Positions 50,018 to 60,017 of a stretch of DNA of 64,000 nucleotides are shown here, one piece after another. The notes beneath the pieces are model-generated. The model saw only the letters and a program-made list of their open reading frames with translations, made no database searches and was not told where the DNA came from. Made by a program: the position numbers and the translations under genes. Source of the DNA: Janibacter sp. DB-40. Its GTDB lineage: Bacteria > Actinomycetota > Actinomycetes > Actinomycetales > Dermatophilaceae. The stretch covers positions 868,001 through 932,000 of the forward strand of contig NZ_CP120360.1 in the NCBI RefSeq assembly GCF_029510815.1, in the 5' to 3' direction. How positions within the stretch are numbered: position 1 is the first letter of the stretch; the number at the start of each line of letters is the position of its first letter.

Positions 50018-50461
50018 TCAGGCCTGGTGGGCGCCCGCACCGCTGCGGGCGGGCTCCACCAGCTCGACGAGGACGCCGCGGGCGTCCTTCGGGTGGATGA
50101 AGTTGACCCGGGAGTTGCTCGTCCCGCGCTTGGGGGTGTCGTAGAGCAGCCGCAGGCCGCGCTCGCGCAGGGTCGCGCAGACGGCGTCGATGTCCTCGAC
50201 GCGGTAGGCGAGCTGCTGCATGCCCTGGCCGTTGCGGTCGAGGAACTTCGCGATCGTGGACTCGGGCGTCAGGGGCGCGAGCAGCTGGATGCAGGACCCG
50301 GAGTCGCCGACGCGCATCATCGCCTCGCGCACGCCCTGCTCCTCGTTGGTCTCCTCGTGCGCGAGCTCCATGCCGAGGGAGTCACGGTAGAAGGCGATCG
50401 CGTCGTCGAGGTCGGGCACGGCGACACCGACGTGGTCGATGGCGGTGAAGAGATCTGTCAT
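50018..50461 (-). CDS. Methylmalonyl/ethylmalonyl-CoA epimerase
   Basis: This 147-residue protein of the glyoxalase/VOC fold swaps the 2R and 2S forms of methylmalonyl-CoA (and, in this pathway, ethylmalonyl-CoA). It has AIDHVGVAVPDLDDAIAFY, QQLAYRVEDIDAV and a C-terminal VNFIHPKDARGVLVELVEP. The His, Gln/His and Glu metal ligands are present. It starts seven bases after a TAGGCT -10 box and is divergent from the thiolase gene. It corresponds to Rv1322A. Confidence 0.93.
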   Translation of the reverse strand: MTDLFTAIDHVGVAVPDLDDAIAFYRDSLGMELAHEETNEEQGVREAMMRVGDSGSCIQLLAPLTPESTIAKFLDRNGQGMQQLAYRVEDIDAVCATLRERGLRLLYDTPKRGTSNSRVNFIHPKDARGVLVELVEPARSGAGAHQA

Positions 50462-50468
50462 GTCGCGC

Positions 50469-50474
50469 AGCCTA
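50469..50474 (-). promoter_or_regulatory. Putative -10 box (TAGGCT) for the epimerase gene
   Basis: Read on the minus strand, TAGGCT is followed by GCGCGAC and then the ATG at 50461, giving a leaderless arrangement. Confidence 0.5.
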
Positions 50475-50558
50475 TTGAGGCGCCGGCCCCGGCGGGAGGT
50501 GCTGGGCGTGTGAGGCCGCACACCGCCCCGGGCCCTGCCCTCCCTCCGCCCGCGTCGA

Positions 50559-50564
50559 TAGAAT
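50559..50564 (+). promoter_or_regulatory. Putative -10 box (TAGAAT) for the thiolase gene
   Basis: TAGAAT lies 65 bases before ATG 50629. GGAG (50617-50620) gives the ribosome site, so this gene appears to have a normal short leader. Confidence 0.5.
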
Positions 50565-50628
50565 CGGGGCCAACACCCGCGGTGTCGCTCCGGTGCCGCG
50601 CCATCCCACGAAAGCTGGAGGCATCCAC

Positions 50629-51828
<1,200 letters not shown>

Positions 51829-51830
51829 GT

Positions 51831-52793
51831 GTGATCCGCAGCGTCGACGTCCCCGCCCTGGTCGAGCAGACCAGGGCGGGGATGCCGCGTGCCATCGGGC
51901 GGCTGATCTCGCTGGTCGACGACCAGCACCCCGCGCTGCGGGAGGTGATGGCCGCCCTGGCCCCCCACACGGGTGGGGCGCACGTCGTCGGGTTGACCGG
52001 CTCGCCCGGCGTCGGCAAGTCCACGACGACCAATGCGCTCATCGGGGCCTACCGGGCGGCGGGCAAGAGCGTGGCGGTGCTCGCGGTGGACCCGTCCTCC
52101 CCCTTCTCCGGCGGTGCCCTGCTCGGTGACCGCATCCGCATGAGCGAGGCGGCCACCGACCCGGGGGTCTACATCCGCTCGCTCGCCTCGCGCGGGCACC
52201 TCGGCGGCATCTCGGTCGCCACGCCGCAGGCGATCCGGGTCCTCGACGCCGCCGGCTTCGACGTCGTCCTCGTCGAGACGGTCGGCGTCGGCCAGTCGGA
52301 GGTCGCCGTCGCCGGCTCCGCGGACACCACCCTCGTCCTGCTCGCCCCCGGGATGGGCGACGGGATCCAGGCCGCCAAGGCCGGGATCCTGGAGATCGGC
52401 GACGTCTTCGTCGTCAACAAGGCCGACCGCGAGGGCGCCGACTCGACCGTCCGCGACCTGCGGCACATGATCCAGATGGGGGAGGGGACGGCCCCCCGTG
52501 GCTGGCGCCGCCGGGTCGTGCGTGCCTCCGCCGTCAACGGCACCGGCGTCGACGACATCGTCGCGGCCGTCGGCGAGCACCTCGAGTGGCTGGCCGCCAG
52601 CGGTGAGCTGCGCCGGCGCCGCACCGCCCGTGCCCGCGACGAGATCTCCGCGCTCGCCGTCGCCGAGCTGCGCTCGCGGATGGGTGACCTCGGGGCCGGT
52701 GGGACGCTCGACCAGCTCGCCGGAGGTGTCGTCGACGGCAGGACGGACCCCTTCGCCGCCGCGGACGTCCTCCTCGAGTCCGTCGCCGGCTGA
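51831..52793 (+). CDS. meaB: MeaB/ArgK-type GTPase, chaperone of B12 mutases
   Basis: This 320-residue P-loop GTPase loads and protects adenosylcobalamin in acyl-CoA mutases. It has GLTGSPGVGKSTTTNAL (about 61-77), AVDPSSPFSGGALLGDRIRM, ETVGVGQSEV and NKADREGAD (G4). GTG 51831 follows the thiolase stop by two bases, so it is translated with it. Partner candidates are the MeaA-type mutase at 41619 and any methylmalonyl-CoA mutase elsewhere. Confidence 0.94.
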   Translation: MIRSVDVPALVEQTRAGMPRAIGRLISLVDDQHPALREVMAALAPHTGGAHVVGLTGSPGVGKSTTTNALIGAYRAAGKSVAVLAVDPSSPFSGGALLGDRIRMSEAATDPGVYIRSLASRGHLGGISVATPQAIRVLDAAGFDVVLVETVGVGQSEVAVAGSADTTLVLLAPGMGDGIQAAKAGILEIGDVFVVNKADREGADSTVRDLRHMIQMGEGTAPRGWRRRVVRASAVNGTGVDDIVAAVGEHLEWLAASGELRRRRTARARDEISALAVAELRSRMGDLGAGGTLDQLAGGVVDGRTDPFAAADVLLESVAG

Positions 52794-52845
52794 GGTCTGT
52801 CGCGACCCGACGACGGCTGGTGGTCCGCCCACGGTGCGCGCCATC

Positions 52846-52851
52846 TACGCT
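52846..52851 (+). promoter_or_regulatory. Putative -10 box (TACGCT) for the protein kinase gene
   Basis: TACGCT ends nine bases before ATG 52861, and no ribosome site is obvious. Confidence 0.4.
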
Positions 52852-52860
52852 GGAACGGAC

Positions 52861-54315
52861 ATGACTGACCACACCACTCCCTCCGTGATCGGTGGCCGAT
52901 ACGAGCCCGTGCGACCGATCGGCCGTGGCGGCATGGGGGTCGTGTGGCTCGCACGGGACACCGTGCTGGGCCGGTCGGTCGCCGCCAAGCAGATCGGTGA
53001 CTTCCCCGGCGAGAGCCAGGGTGAGGCCGACCGCGCGATGCGCGAGGCCCGCGCCGCGGCGGCCCTCAACCACCCCAATGTCGTCGCCGTCTACGACGTC
53101 GTCGAGCACGAGGACAGCCCCTGGCTGGTCATGGAGTACGTCGCCGGACCGACGCTGGCCACGGCCATCCGGCAGCGCGGCCCGATGACGGCGAAGGGGG
53201 CGGCGGACCTGGGTGCGCAGCTCGCCGGAGCGCTCGCCGCGGCACACCGTGCCGGGGTCGTCCACCGCGACATCAAGCCGGGCAATGTCCTCATCGGCGG
53301 TGGCCTGCCCAAGCTCGGTGACTTCGGCATCGCCCGGGCCGGCGGCACGGACGAGCAGACCCCCCAGGCCGGTCTGGTCACCGGCACCCCGAACTACATG
53401 GCCCCCGAGGTCGCGGTCGGCAGACCCCACGGAGAGGCCGCCGACGTGTGGGCGCTCGGCGCGACGATCTACTTCGCCGTGGAGGGTCACGACGCGTACC
53501 CGAGCAGGAGCAGCGCTCTCGCCACACTGCAGGACGTCGCCTCCCAGCCGCCGCGCCGGCCGGAGCGCGCCGGGCCCCTCGAGCCCGTCCTCGCCGACAT
53601 GCTCGCCCGCGACCCCGCCCGCCGCGGCACGATGCGCGAGGCACTGCGCCGGCTGGAGTCCATCGCCGCCGGTGGCGCCGACATCCCCCCGACCACGCGC
53701 ACGGCCGCAGGCGTACCGCCGTCCGGTGCGCGCGCCACGCCCCCTGCCGCCGCGGCCGGCGCAGCACCCGACTCCGACCGGAGGGCAAAGGGGGTCGGCC
53801 CCCTTCTCCTGTGGCTGCTCCTCGGCGTCCTCGCGGTCGCGCTCATCGTCTGGGGGATCCTCTTCCTCACCCGGGGTGGGACGGCGGCGGACTCCTCGGG
53901 CGCCGCGGTGTCCGGGCAGGAGCAGACCGTGATGCCGTCCGCGTCGGGGGCGGCGACCGGGGCGACCTCCTCGACCAGCAGCGAGCCGACGAGCGCGACG
54001 AGCACCGGCGAGCTCGACCTGACCGAGGAGGAGGCCACGGAGTTCATCGAGGACTACTTCACGACCGTGACCAAGGACCGGGACGCCGCTTGGGCGATGC
54101 TCGCCCCCGAGAGGCACGACGACCGGGCGGGCTACGACGAGTTCTGGTCCGGGTACAAGAAGGTCGATGCCACCGACATCAGCGTCGACACCGAGGCCGG
54201 GACCGTCTCCACCACGCTCGAGCTGAAGCCCGAGGACGGCGAGGAGCTGACCCGGCGCTACACCTATGAGCTCATCCGCATCGACGGCGACCTGAGGATC
54301 GCCGCCAACGACTGA
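52861..54315 (+). CDS. Membrane Ser/Thr protein kinase (PknB-like)
   Basis: This 484-residue Hanks-type kinase has GRGGMGVVWLA (about 21-31), the ATP lysine in VAAKQIG, the catalytic HRDIKPGNVL, DFGIA and MAPEVA, all intact. A Pro/Ala-rich juxtamembrane stretch is followed by one membrane helix (about 313-336), a Ser/Thr linker and an extracytoplasmic domain (about 375-484) with EEEATEFIEDYFTTVTKDRDAAWAML, resembling NTF2-like/DUF4878 sensor folds and not PASTA repeats. It probably senses an envelope signal. No phosphatase gene lies beside it. Confidence 0.92.
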   Translation: MTDHTTPSVIGGRYEPVRPIGRGGMGVVWLARDTVLGRSVAAKQIGDFPGESQGEADRAMREARAAAALNHPNVVAVYDVVEHEDSPWLVMEYVAGPTLATAIRQRGPMTAKGAADLGAQLAGALAAAHRAGVVHRDIKPGNVLIGGGLPKLGDFGIARAGGTDEQTPQAGLVTGTPNYMAPEVAVGRPHGEAADVWALGATIYFAVEGHDAYPSRSSALATLQDVASQPPRRPERAGPLEPVLADMLARDPARRGTMREALRRLESIAAGGADIPPTTRTAAGVPPSGARATPPAAAAGAAPDSDRRAKGVGPLLLWLLLGVLAVALIVWGILFLTRGGTAADSSGAAVSGQEQTVMPSASGAATGATSSTSSEPTSATSTGELDLTEEEATEFIEDYFTTVTKDRDAAWAMLAPERHDDRAGYDEFWSGYKKVDATDISVDTEAGTVSTTLELKPEDGEELTRRYTYELIRIDGDLRIAAND

Positions 54316-54328
54316 CCAGGAGGTCACC

Positions 54329-54628
54329 GTGCTGCTCGCCTTCTCCATCGCCCCCGCCGGTCCCGGCGAGGACGGCTCGTACGCCCCGGCGGTCGCGGCC
54401 GCCCTGCAGGTGGTCCGCGACAGTGGCCTCCCTCACGACCTCGGGTCGATGTTCACGACCATCGAGGGGGAGTGGGACGAGGTCATGGCCGTCATCAAGC
54501 AGTGCGTCGAGGCCATGGGCCCCTACGGGGACCGCGTCTCGCTGGTGATGAAGGCCGACATCCGGGCCGGGCGCACCGGTCAGCTCACCTCGAAGGTCGA
54601 CCGCGTCGAGGGGCTCCTGCGGGACTGA
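54329..54628 (+). CDS. MTH1187-family thiamine-binding protein
   Basis: This 99-residue protein of the YqgV/DUF77 fold has LLAFSIAPAG at the start, MFTTIEGEWDEVMAVIKQC and GDRVSLVMKADIRAGR. Members bind thiamine or related compounds, and the role is poorly defined. GTG 54329 has CCAGGAGG six bases upstream. It follows the kinase gene by 13 bases and is likely cotranscribed with it. Confidence 0.88.
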   Translation: MLLAFSIAPAGPGEDGSYAPAVAAALQVVRDSGLPHDLGSMFTTIEGEWDEVMAVIKQCVEAMGPYGDRVSLVMKADIRAGRTGQLTSKVDRVEGLLRD

Positions 54629-54727
54629 CCACGTCGTGACTAATTTGTGACCTTGGTGAAACTTTGTCATCGTTGATCGTCCGCCGGTAGTGGCGGGCCG
54701 TCCTGACCCTCCACCGAAAGCAGTGAC

Positions 54728-55387
54728 ATGAGCACGCTCATCCTGCGCGTCTCCGGCTCGCTCGTGGCCCTGCTCGGCCTCGTCGGTGTCATCGTCGGCG
54801 GCTGGTTCCTCAGTGCCCTGGGCACCTCCGGCACCGCGACCTTCACCGGCGAGCCCGACCAGCGCGTCGTCGTCCTCGACCCCGACGTCCTCAACCGTCT
54901 CGACTCCCCGATCGAGGTCACCGCGACCGGCAGCGGCAGCGTGTGGGCCGGGACCGCCCGACCCTCCGACGTCGAGGCACTCCTCGGCGACAGCCCCCGG
55001 AGCGAGGTCACCGGGGTCGATGTCTCCGAGTGGGCGCTGACCACCTCCGAGGTCGGCGAGGGCGAGGCGAGCGACGTCCGCGGCCTCGACATCTGGCAGT
55101 CCTCCACGAGCGGGGACGGCTCGGTCACCTCGACGATCGACCAGGCCCAGGCCCCGCAGACGCTCGTCATCACCGCGCCCGAGGGCGAGCAGGTCGAGCA
55201 GCTGGAGTACGAGGTCACCGACGACCGCTGGAGCACGATCGCGATCGTCGTGCTCGTCGCCGGCCTGGTGCTGCTGCTCCTGGGCATCGCACTGGCCCTC
55301 GCGCCCCGCCTCCTGCGCGCACGCCGGGAGCGGCGCGCCCGTCCCGGCCGACCGGCAGAGACCACCCACGAGAAGGTCCACGCATGA
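54728..55387 (+). CDS. Uncharacterised membrane protein, two helices
   Basis: This 219-residue protein has an N-terminal helix (about 8-30), an extracytoplasmic Ser/Thr/Asp-rich domain (about 35-170) and a C-terminal helix (about 174-200), followed by a basic Arg-rich tail. No family is recognised. The upstream gap (54629-54727) is unusually AT-rich for this window (around 54640-54675), suggesting a promoter region. Its stop overlaps the next ATG (ATGA), so it is coupled to a lipoprotein gene. Confidence 0.75.
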   Translation: MSTLILRVSGSLVALLGLVGVIVGGWFLSALGTSGTATFTGEPDQRVVVLDPDVLNRLDSPIEVTATGSGSVWAGTARPSDVEALLGDSPRSEVTGVDVSEWALTTSEVGEGEASDVRGLDIWQSSTSGDGSVTSTIDQAQAPQTLVITAPEGEQVEQLEYEVTDDRWSTIAIVVLVAGLVLLLLGIALALAPRLLRARRERRARPGRPAETTHEKVHA

Positions 55388-56364
55388 GCCGCCGCACCCC
55401 CTTCGTCGCCACCGTCGTGGCCCTGCCGCTCGTCCTCGCCGGATGCGGCGCCGGGACCGCCGTCGTCGGCATGCACGACGCCCCCGCAGAGAGCTCCGAC
55501 GGTGCCTCGATCACCGAGGAGACCGCGACCGACGTCACCACCCGTGTGCTCGACGACGCGGCAGCCACCCGCAAGGAAGGCGGCAAGGCCTCCGAGCAGG
55601 AGCGCAAGGCGGTCTTCTCCGGTCCCGCCCTGCGTGCGACCGACGCTGCGGCCAGGAGCAAGGACCGGCAGGAGCACGCCGGCGGTGCGACCGATGACCT
55701 GCAGGTGCTGGGTGTCAGCAGCGGGACCGAGTGGCCCCGGGCGGTGCTCGCGACCTCGCAGGTGGAGGGCACGCAGTTCCTCCACGTCCTCGTCGCGCGG
55801 GCCGCCGACCAGCCGTACCGACTGTTCGCCGACGTGCCGATGGCGGCCGGGGCCAGCGTGCCGGCGCTGGCTCCCGTCAGCGAGGGATCCGCGGTGACCG
55901 TCTCCGAGGAGCCCGGCAAGGACGTGACGAAGGCGGTCGACGCCTGGTCCGAGGGCGTCGGCCACACGCCGCCCAAGAAGGACCCCGGGGGCGTCTCCTT
56001 CGACGACGCGTTCTCGCAGGCGCTGAAGAAGAACGCGAAGGCCAAGGACGAGGACCTCGGCAACCTGGGCCGCTACCGCCAGGAGCAGTCGACGGCCGAC
56101 GTGGCCTCCGTCAGCTTCGAGCTCGTCGACGGCGGGCAGCTGAGCTTCGTGCCGATGACCCGCACGGACACGATCACCGCGAGCGACAAGCTCAAGGTGC
56201 TCAAGATCGAGGACCCGGCGATCCGCCGCGTCCTCGGCAAGGGCCAGGTCAGGAAGAGGCTCTCGGTGGAGCACGCCGAGACCCTCGCGATGGTCATCCC
56301 GGCGAAGGGGGACGCCACCGTCGTCGGTGTCAGCGACGTGCTGCAGTCGGCCGAGGGCGAGTAG
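55384..56364 (+). CDS. Putative lipoprotein of unknown function
   Basis: This 326-residue exported protein has a short basic start, the hydrophobic VATVVALPLVLAGCG lipobox with cysteine near residue 21, and a soluble domain rich in charged residues. It repeats no known domain that I can identify; the central part (VLGVSSGTEWPRAVLATSQ) could be a beta-rich fold. It is translationally coupled to the two-helix membrane protein, so the two may work together at the membrane surface. Confidence 0.78.
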   Translation: MSRRTPFVATVVALPLVLAGCGAGTAVVGMHDAPAESSDGASITEETATDVTTRVLDDAAATRKEGGKASEQERKAVFSGPALRATDAAARSKDRQEHAGGATDDLQVLGVSSGTEWPRAVLATSQVEGTQFLHVLVARAADQPYRLFADVPMAAGASVPALAPVSEGSAVTVSEEPGKDVTKAVDAWSEGVGHTPPKKDPGGVSFDDAFSQALKKNAKAKDEDLGNLGRYRQEQSTADVASVSFELVDGGQLSFVPMTRTDTITASDKLKVLKIEDPAIRRVLGKGQVRKRLSVEHAETLAMVIPAKGDATVVGVSDVLQSAEGE

Positions 56365-56412
56365 ACCTCCCCGACTTTCCCCAACCACGCACCCGTGGGG
56401 AATGATGGGGGC

Positions 56413-57375
56413 ATGACCGATCCGACCCGTAGCCTTCGTGGAGCCGTCGACCTCTCCGGCCTCGGCGGCCAGGCCCGCCCCGACGCCGCGCGCACAGGTG
56501 CGCCCGCACCCTCACCCACCCAGGCCGGGGGTGCCGCACCCGCCGGTTCCAGCGCCGACGGCCTGCTGATCGAGGCCGACGACGCCTCCTTCAACCAGGT
56601 GGTCTCCCGCACCGCCGCCGTGCCCGCCCTGGCGATCGTCTGGTCCTCGCAGCACCCGCAGAGCCGGACCCTGGTCGACGACGCCGTCGACATCGCCCGG
56701 TCCCTCGAGGGACGGCTGCAGGTCGTGGCGATCGACCTCGTGAACAGCCCCGGGGTCGCCCAGGCGCTGCAGGCGCAGGAGGTCCCGCTCGCGCTCGGCC
56801 TCGTCTCCGGTCAGCCGGTGCCGCTCTTCAGCGGGCTCGTCGACAAGGAGCAGTTCCGCCAGGTCGTCGACCAGCTGCTCCAGCTCGCCGTCCAGCACGG
56901 CGTGACCGGCCGGGTCGAGACCGGTGGTGGCGAGACGACGCCCGAGGAGACCGAGGAGGAGCTGCCGCCGCTGCACCAGGAGGCCTTCGAGGCCATCGAG
57001 CGCGACGACCTCGACGCCGCGACCGCGGCCTACGAGAAGGCCCTCGCGGAGAACCCCAAGGACACCGACGCCGAGCTCGGACTCGCCCAGGTCGCGCTGA
57101 TGAAGCGCACCCGCGATGTGGACCTCCACGCCGCCCGGGCCGCTGCCGCGGAGAACCCGAAGGACGTCGACGCGGCCCTCGTCGTCGCCGACATGGACGT
57201 CCTCGGCGGGCACGTCGAGGACGCCTTCGTCCGGCTCATCGACCTCGTGCGCGTCACCGCCGGTGACGAGCGCGAGCGGGTGAAGAACCATCTGCTCGAC
57301 CTCTTCGCCGTCGTCGGCAACCAGGACGAGCGCGTGCGCAAGGGGCGGACGACGTTGATGAGCGCGTTGTTCTGA
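56413..57375 (+). CDS. CnoX/YbbN-like thioredoxin-fold TPR co-chaperone
   Basis: This 320-residue protein has a flexible N-terminus, a thioredoxin fold (about 55-160) whose CxxC is replaced by SQHPQS-type residues, so it is not an oxidoreductase by that motif, and a helical TPR-like region (about 185-315) with DAATAAYEKALAENPKDTDAELGLAQV. It corresponds to Rv1324 by position. Such proteins protect clients from stress-induced oxidation and hand them to chaperones. An AATGAT box six bases before ATG 56413 suggests a leaderless mRNA. Confidence 0.88.
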   Translation: MTDPTRSLRGAVDLSGLGGQARPDAARTGAPAPSPTQAGGAAPAGSSADGLLIEADDASFNQVVSRTAAVPALAIVWSSQHPQSRTLVDDAVDIARSLEGRLQVVAIDLVNSPGVAQALQAQEVPLALGLVSGQPVPLFSGLVDKEQFRQVVDQLLQLAVQHGVTGRVETGGGETTPEETEEELPPLHQEAFEAIERDDLDAATAAYEKALAENPKDTDAELGLAQVALMKRTRDVDLHAARAAAAENPKDVDAALVVADMDVLGGHVEDAFVRLIDLVRVTAGDERERVKNHLLDLFAVVGNQDERVRKGRTTLMSALF

Positions 57376-57425
57376 GCCTCCACCGTGGGACGGGCGCGGC
57401 CGGTCTCGGCCCGTCTCCGGATCGC

Positions 57426-57540
57426 GGGCGAAGGACGGGGTCGTCCTTGGCGCGACGTCCGCACGACGCGGGAGTATCACTCGGCCTTGAGAGGTCGGTG
57501 CGGACGTCGGCCTGAGTCGGACGACCCCATCCCTTCGCCC
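57426..57540. repeat. Long imperfect inverted repeat C (about 115 bases)
   Basis: The left arm (GGGCGAAGG, GGGGTCGTCC, CGACGTCCGCAC) returns inverted on the right (GTGCGGACGTCG, GGACGACCCC, CCTTCGCCC), with bulges and a loop of about 35 bases. It occupies the 377-base gap after the CnoX-like gene. That gap holds no gene that I can support, only repeats. Confidence 0.8.
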
Positions 57541-57659
57541 ACTCGGTTCGGGTTCCGGCCCGAGTCGGACGACCTCACCCCTTCGCCCGCTCCGTCCGTC
57601 CCGGCGCCGGCGCCGGCGTGGGCGCCGCGCCTGAGTCGGGCCGACCCCACCCCTTCGCC
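57511..57659. repeat. Three spaced direct repeats (CTGAGTCGGACGACCCCA type)
   Basis: Related 30-base segments begin near 57511, 57556 and 57628. Each reads like GCCTGAGTCGGACGACC, then CCA(T/C)CCCTTCGCC. The first is also the right arm of inverted repeat C. Two of the three contain CCCCTTCG. Confidence 0.7.
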
Positions 57660-57693
57660 TGCTCACCCCGCTCACAGGCGCGCAGATGGGACC

Positions 57694-57755
57694 TGACGTC
57701 GATGTGTGCGGTTGGCCTACGTCCTACCGTGGGCCAACCGCCAACAACGACGTCA
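57694..57755. repeat. Inverted repeat D overlapping the glgB stop
   Basis: TGACGTCG at 57694 and CGACGTCA ending at 57755 pair, as do GCGGTTGGCC and GGCCAACCGC. The 3' end of glgB (stop codon at 57753-57755) lies within the right arm, so the hairpin can end glgB transcription on the minus strand. Confidence 0.7.
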
Positions 57756-60017
57756 CCCTCGGGCGGGGACGAGGTAGATGGCGCCGAGGCGGGGGGCGTC
57801 GACCTCGACCGAGAAGGGCTGGTCGTGCCACGGGCGTTCCTGCGCCGTGAGCTCGGTGCCGGCCTGGCTCGGGGAGCTCGCCGCGTCGAAGCCGCTGGTG
57901 TCCAGGGCGACACGCCACGTGCCGCCACGAGGGAGGCCGATGCGCAGGCGGTGGCGGTCGCTCCCGCCGAAGTTGACCACCACCACGACGACGTCCTCGA
58001 CCTCCGGACCGGCCGACCCGACCGAGCCGCTCGCGCTGCCGGCCCCGCCCGTCCCGACGGTGCCGCCGGTGCTGATCGTGCCACCGGTACGCACGAACGA
58101 GACGGTGTTGCCCGCGGCGTCGTCGGCGTCGAGCCAGCGGAACCCCTCGGGCCGGTGGTCCAGCGCCCACATCGCGGGGTGCCGGGCGGCGAAGGAGTTC
58201 AGCTCGCGCACGAGCTCCTGCACTCGCCGGTGGGCGGGGTGGTCGAGCAGGTGCCACTCCAGGGACCGGCCATCGGCCCACTCGGAGGTCTGCGCGAACT
58301 CCGTGCCCATGAAGACCAGGTGCTTCCCCGGGAAGGCCCACTGGTAGGCGTAGAACGCCCGCAGCGTCGCGAAGCGGTCACCGTCGTCGCCGGGGATCTT
58401 GTACGGCATCGAGCCCTTGCCGTGGACGACCTCGTCGTGGCTGATCGGCAGCAGGTAGTGCTCCGCGTAGGCGTACATCATCGCGAAGGTCAGCAGTGTG
58501 TGGTGGTGCGCCCGGTTGATCGGGTCCTCGCCCAGGTACCGCAGGGCGTCGTTCATCCACCCCATGTTCCACTTCAGGCCGAAGCCGAGTCCCCCTTCGT
58601 GCGTGGGCCGGGTCACGCCCGGCCAGGCGGTCGACTCCTCGGCCACGGTGATGATCCCGGGGGAGCGGCGGTAGGCCGTGGCGTTGACCTCCTGCAGGAG
58701 CTCGATCGCCTCGAGGTTCTCCCGGCCGCCGTGGACGTTGGGGATCCACTCGCCGTCCTCGCGGGAGTAGTCGAGGTAGAGCATCGAGGCCACCCCGTCC
58801 ACGCGCAGTCCGTCGACGTGGAACTCCTCGAGCCAGTACAGCGCGTTGGCGACGAGGAAGTTGCGCACCTCCGGTCGCCCGAAGTCGAAGACGTAGCTGC
58901 CCCAGTCCGGTTGCCATCCGCGCCGCGGGTCCGGGTGCTCGTACAGCGGCAGCCCGTCGAAGCGCACGAGCGCCCACTCGTCGGTCGCGAAGTGCCCGGG
59001 GACCCAGTCGAGGATCACCCCGATGCCTGCGCCGTGCAGCGCGTCGACGAGGTGGCGGAAGTCGTCGGGGGAGCCGAAGCGGGAGTTCGGCGCGAAGTAG
59101 CTCGTGACGTGGTAGCCCCACGACGGAGGGTAGGGGTGGTCCATCACCGGCATCAGCTCGACGTGGGTGAAGCCCTGCTCGCGCACGTACGCGACGAGCT
59201 CCTCGGCCATCTCCCGGTAGGACAGCCCGGGGCGCCACGAGCCCAGGTGCACCTCGTAGATGCTCATCCGTCCCACCTGCGCGTCGCGGGTGGCCCGAGC
59301 GGTCAGCCAGGCCTCGTCGTCCCACGTGTAGGTCGAGGAGGTCACCACCGAGCCGGTTGCCGGGGCGGTCTCCGCGAGGCGGGCCATCGGGTCGGCCTTG
59401 TGCCGCAGCACGTCGTCGGCGCCCCGCACGGCGAACTTGTAGACGGCCCCGGGCCCGACGTCGGGCACGAAGAGCTCCCAGACCCCGGAGGCACCGAGCG
59501 TGCGCATCGGGTGCGCCAGCTCGTCCCAGCCGTTGAAGTCACCGATGACGTGCACGGCCTTCGCCCGCGGCGCCCACACGGCGAAGGACACCCCGGTCAC
59601 CGCGCCGATCGGCCCCTCGTACTCGCGCACGTGTGCTCCGAGGACGCCCCACAGCTGCTCGTGCCGGCCCTCGTTGATCAGGTGCAGGTCCATCTCGCCG
59701 AGCGTCGGCACGAAGCGGTACGGGTCGTCCTGGACGTGCTCGAGCCCGTCCTCCCAGGTGACGAGCACCCGGTAGTCCATCGTCCGGGTCGCGTCGGCGC
59801 GCACCCCGGAGAAGATGCCGTCCTGCTCGTGGGCCAGATCGGTGACGACGCCGTCCTCGAAGCGCACCCGCACCCGGGTCGCGAGCGGTCGGCGCACGCG
59901 CACGCGCAGCCCGTCGTCCTCGAGGTGCTGACCGAGGACGTCGTGCGGCTGGGAGCCGCGGCCGTGCGCGATGGCCCAGAGGGCGCCGGGCAGGGCGGAG
60001 TCGGGGATCGGTGTCAT
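57753..60017 (-). CDS. glgB: 1,4-alpha-glucan branching enzyme
   Basis: This 754-residue GH13 enzyme adds alpha-1,6 branches to glycogen or capsular glucan. The N-terminal carbohydrate-binding modules (about 20-220) are followed by the catalytic barrel with GHFATDEWAL, the nucleophile aspartate in GLRVDGVASMLYLDY, the acid in ITVAEEST and ISHDEVVHGKGSM. A Gly/Thr/Ser low-complexity insert (TGGTISTGGTVGTGGAGSASG) lies in the C-terminal beta domain near 660-690. ATG 60017 overlaps the upstream mak stop by four bases. Confidence 0.95.
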   Translation of the reverse strand: MTPIPDSALPGALWAIAHGRGSQPHDVLGQHLEDDGLRVRVRRPLATRVRVRFEDGVVTDLAHEQDGIFSGVRADATRTMDYRVLVTWEDGLEHVQDDPYRFVPTLGEMDLHLINEGRHEQLWGVLGAHVREYEGPIGAVTGVSFAVWAPRAKAVHVIGDFNGWDELAHPMRTLGASGVWELFVPDVGPGAVYKFAVRGADDVLRHKADPMARLAETAPATGSVVTSSTYTWDDEAWLTARATRDAQVGRMSIYEVHLGSWRPGLSYREMAEELVAYVREQGFTHVELMPVMDHPYPPSWGYHVTSYFAPNSRFGSPDDFRHLVDALHGAGIGVILDWVPGHFATDEWALVRFDGLPLYEHPDPRRGWQPDWGSYVFDFGRPEVRNFLVANALYWLEEFHVDGLRVDGVASMLYLDYSREDGEWIPNVHGGRENLEAIELLQEVNATAYRRSPGIITVAEESTAWPGVTRPTHEGGLGFGLKWNMGWMNDALRYLGEDPINRAHHHTLLTFAMMYAYAEHYLLPISHDEVVHGKGSMPYKIPGDDGDRFATLRAFYAYQWAFPGKHLVFMGTEFAQTSEWADGRSLEWHLLDHPAHRRVQELVRELNSFAARHPAMWALDHRPEGFRWLDADDAAGNTVSFVRTGGTISTGGTVGTGGAGSASGSVGSAGPEVEDVVVVVVNFGGSDRHRLRIGLPRGGTWRVALDTSGFDAASSPSQAGTELTAQERPWHDQPFSVEVDAPRLGAIYLVPARG

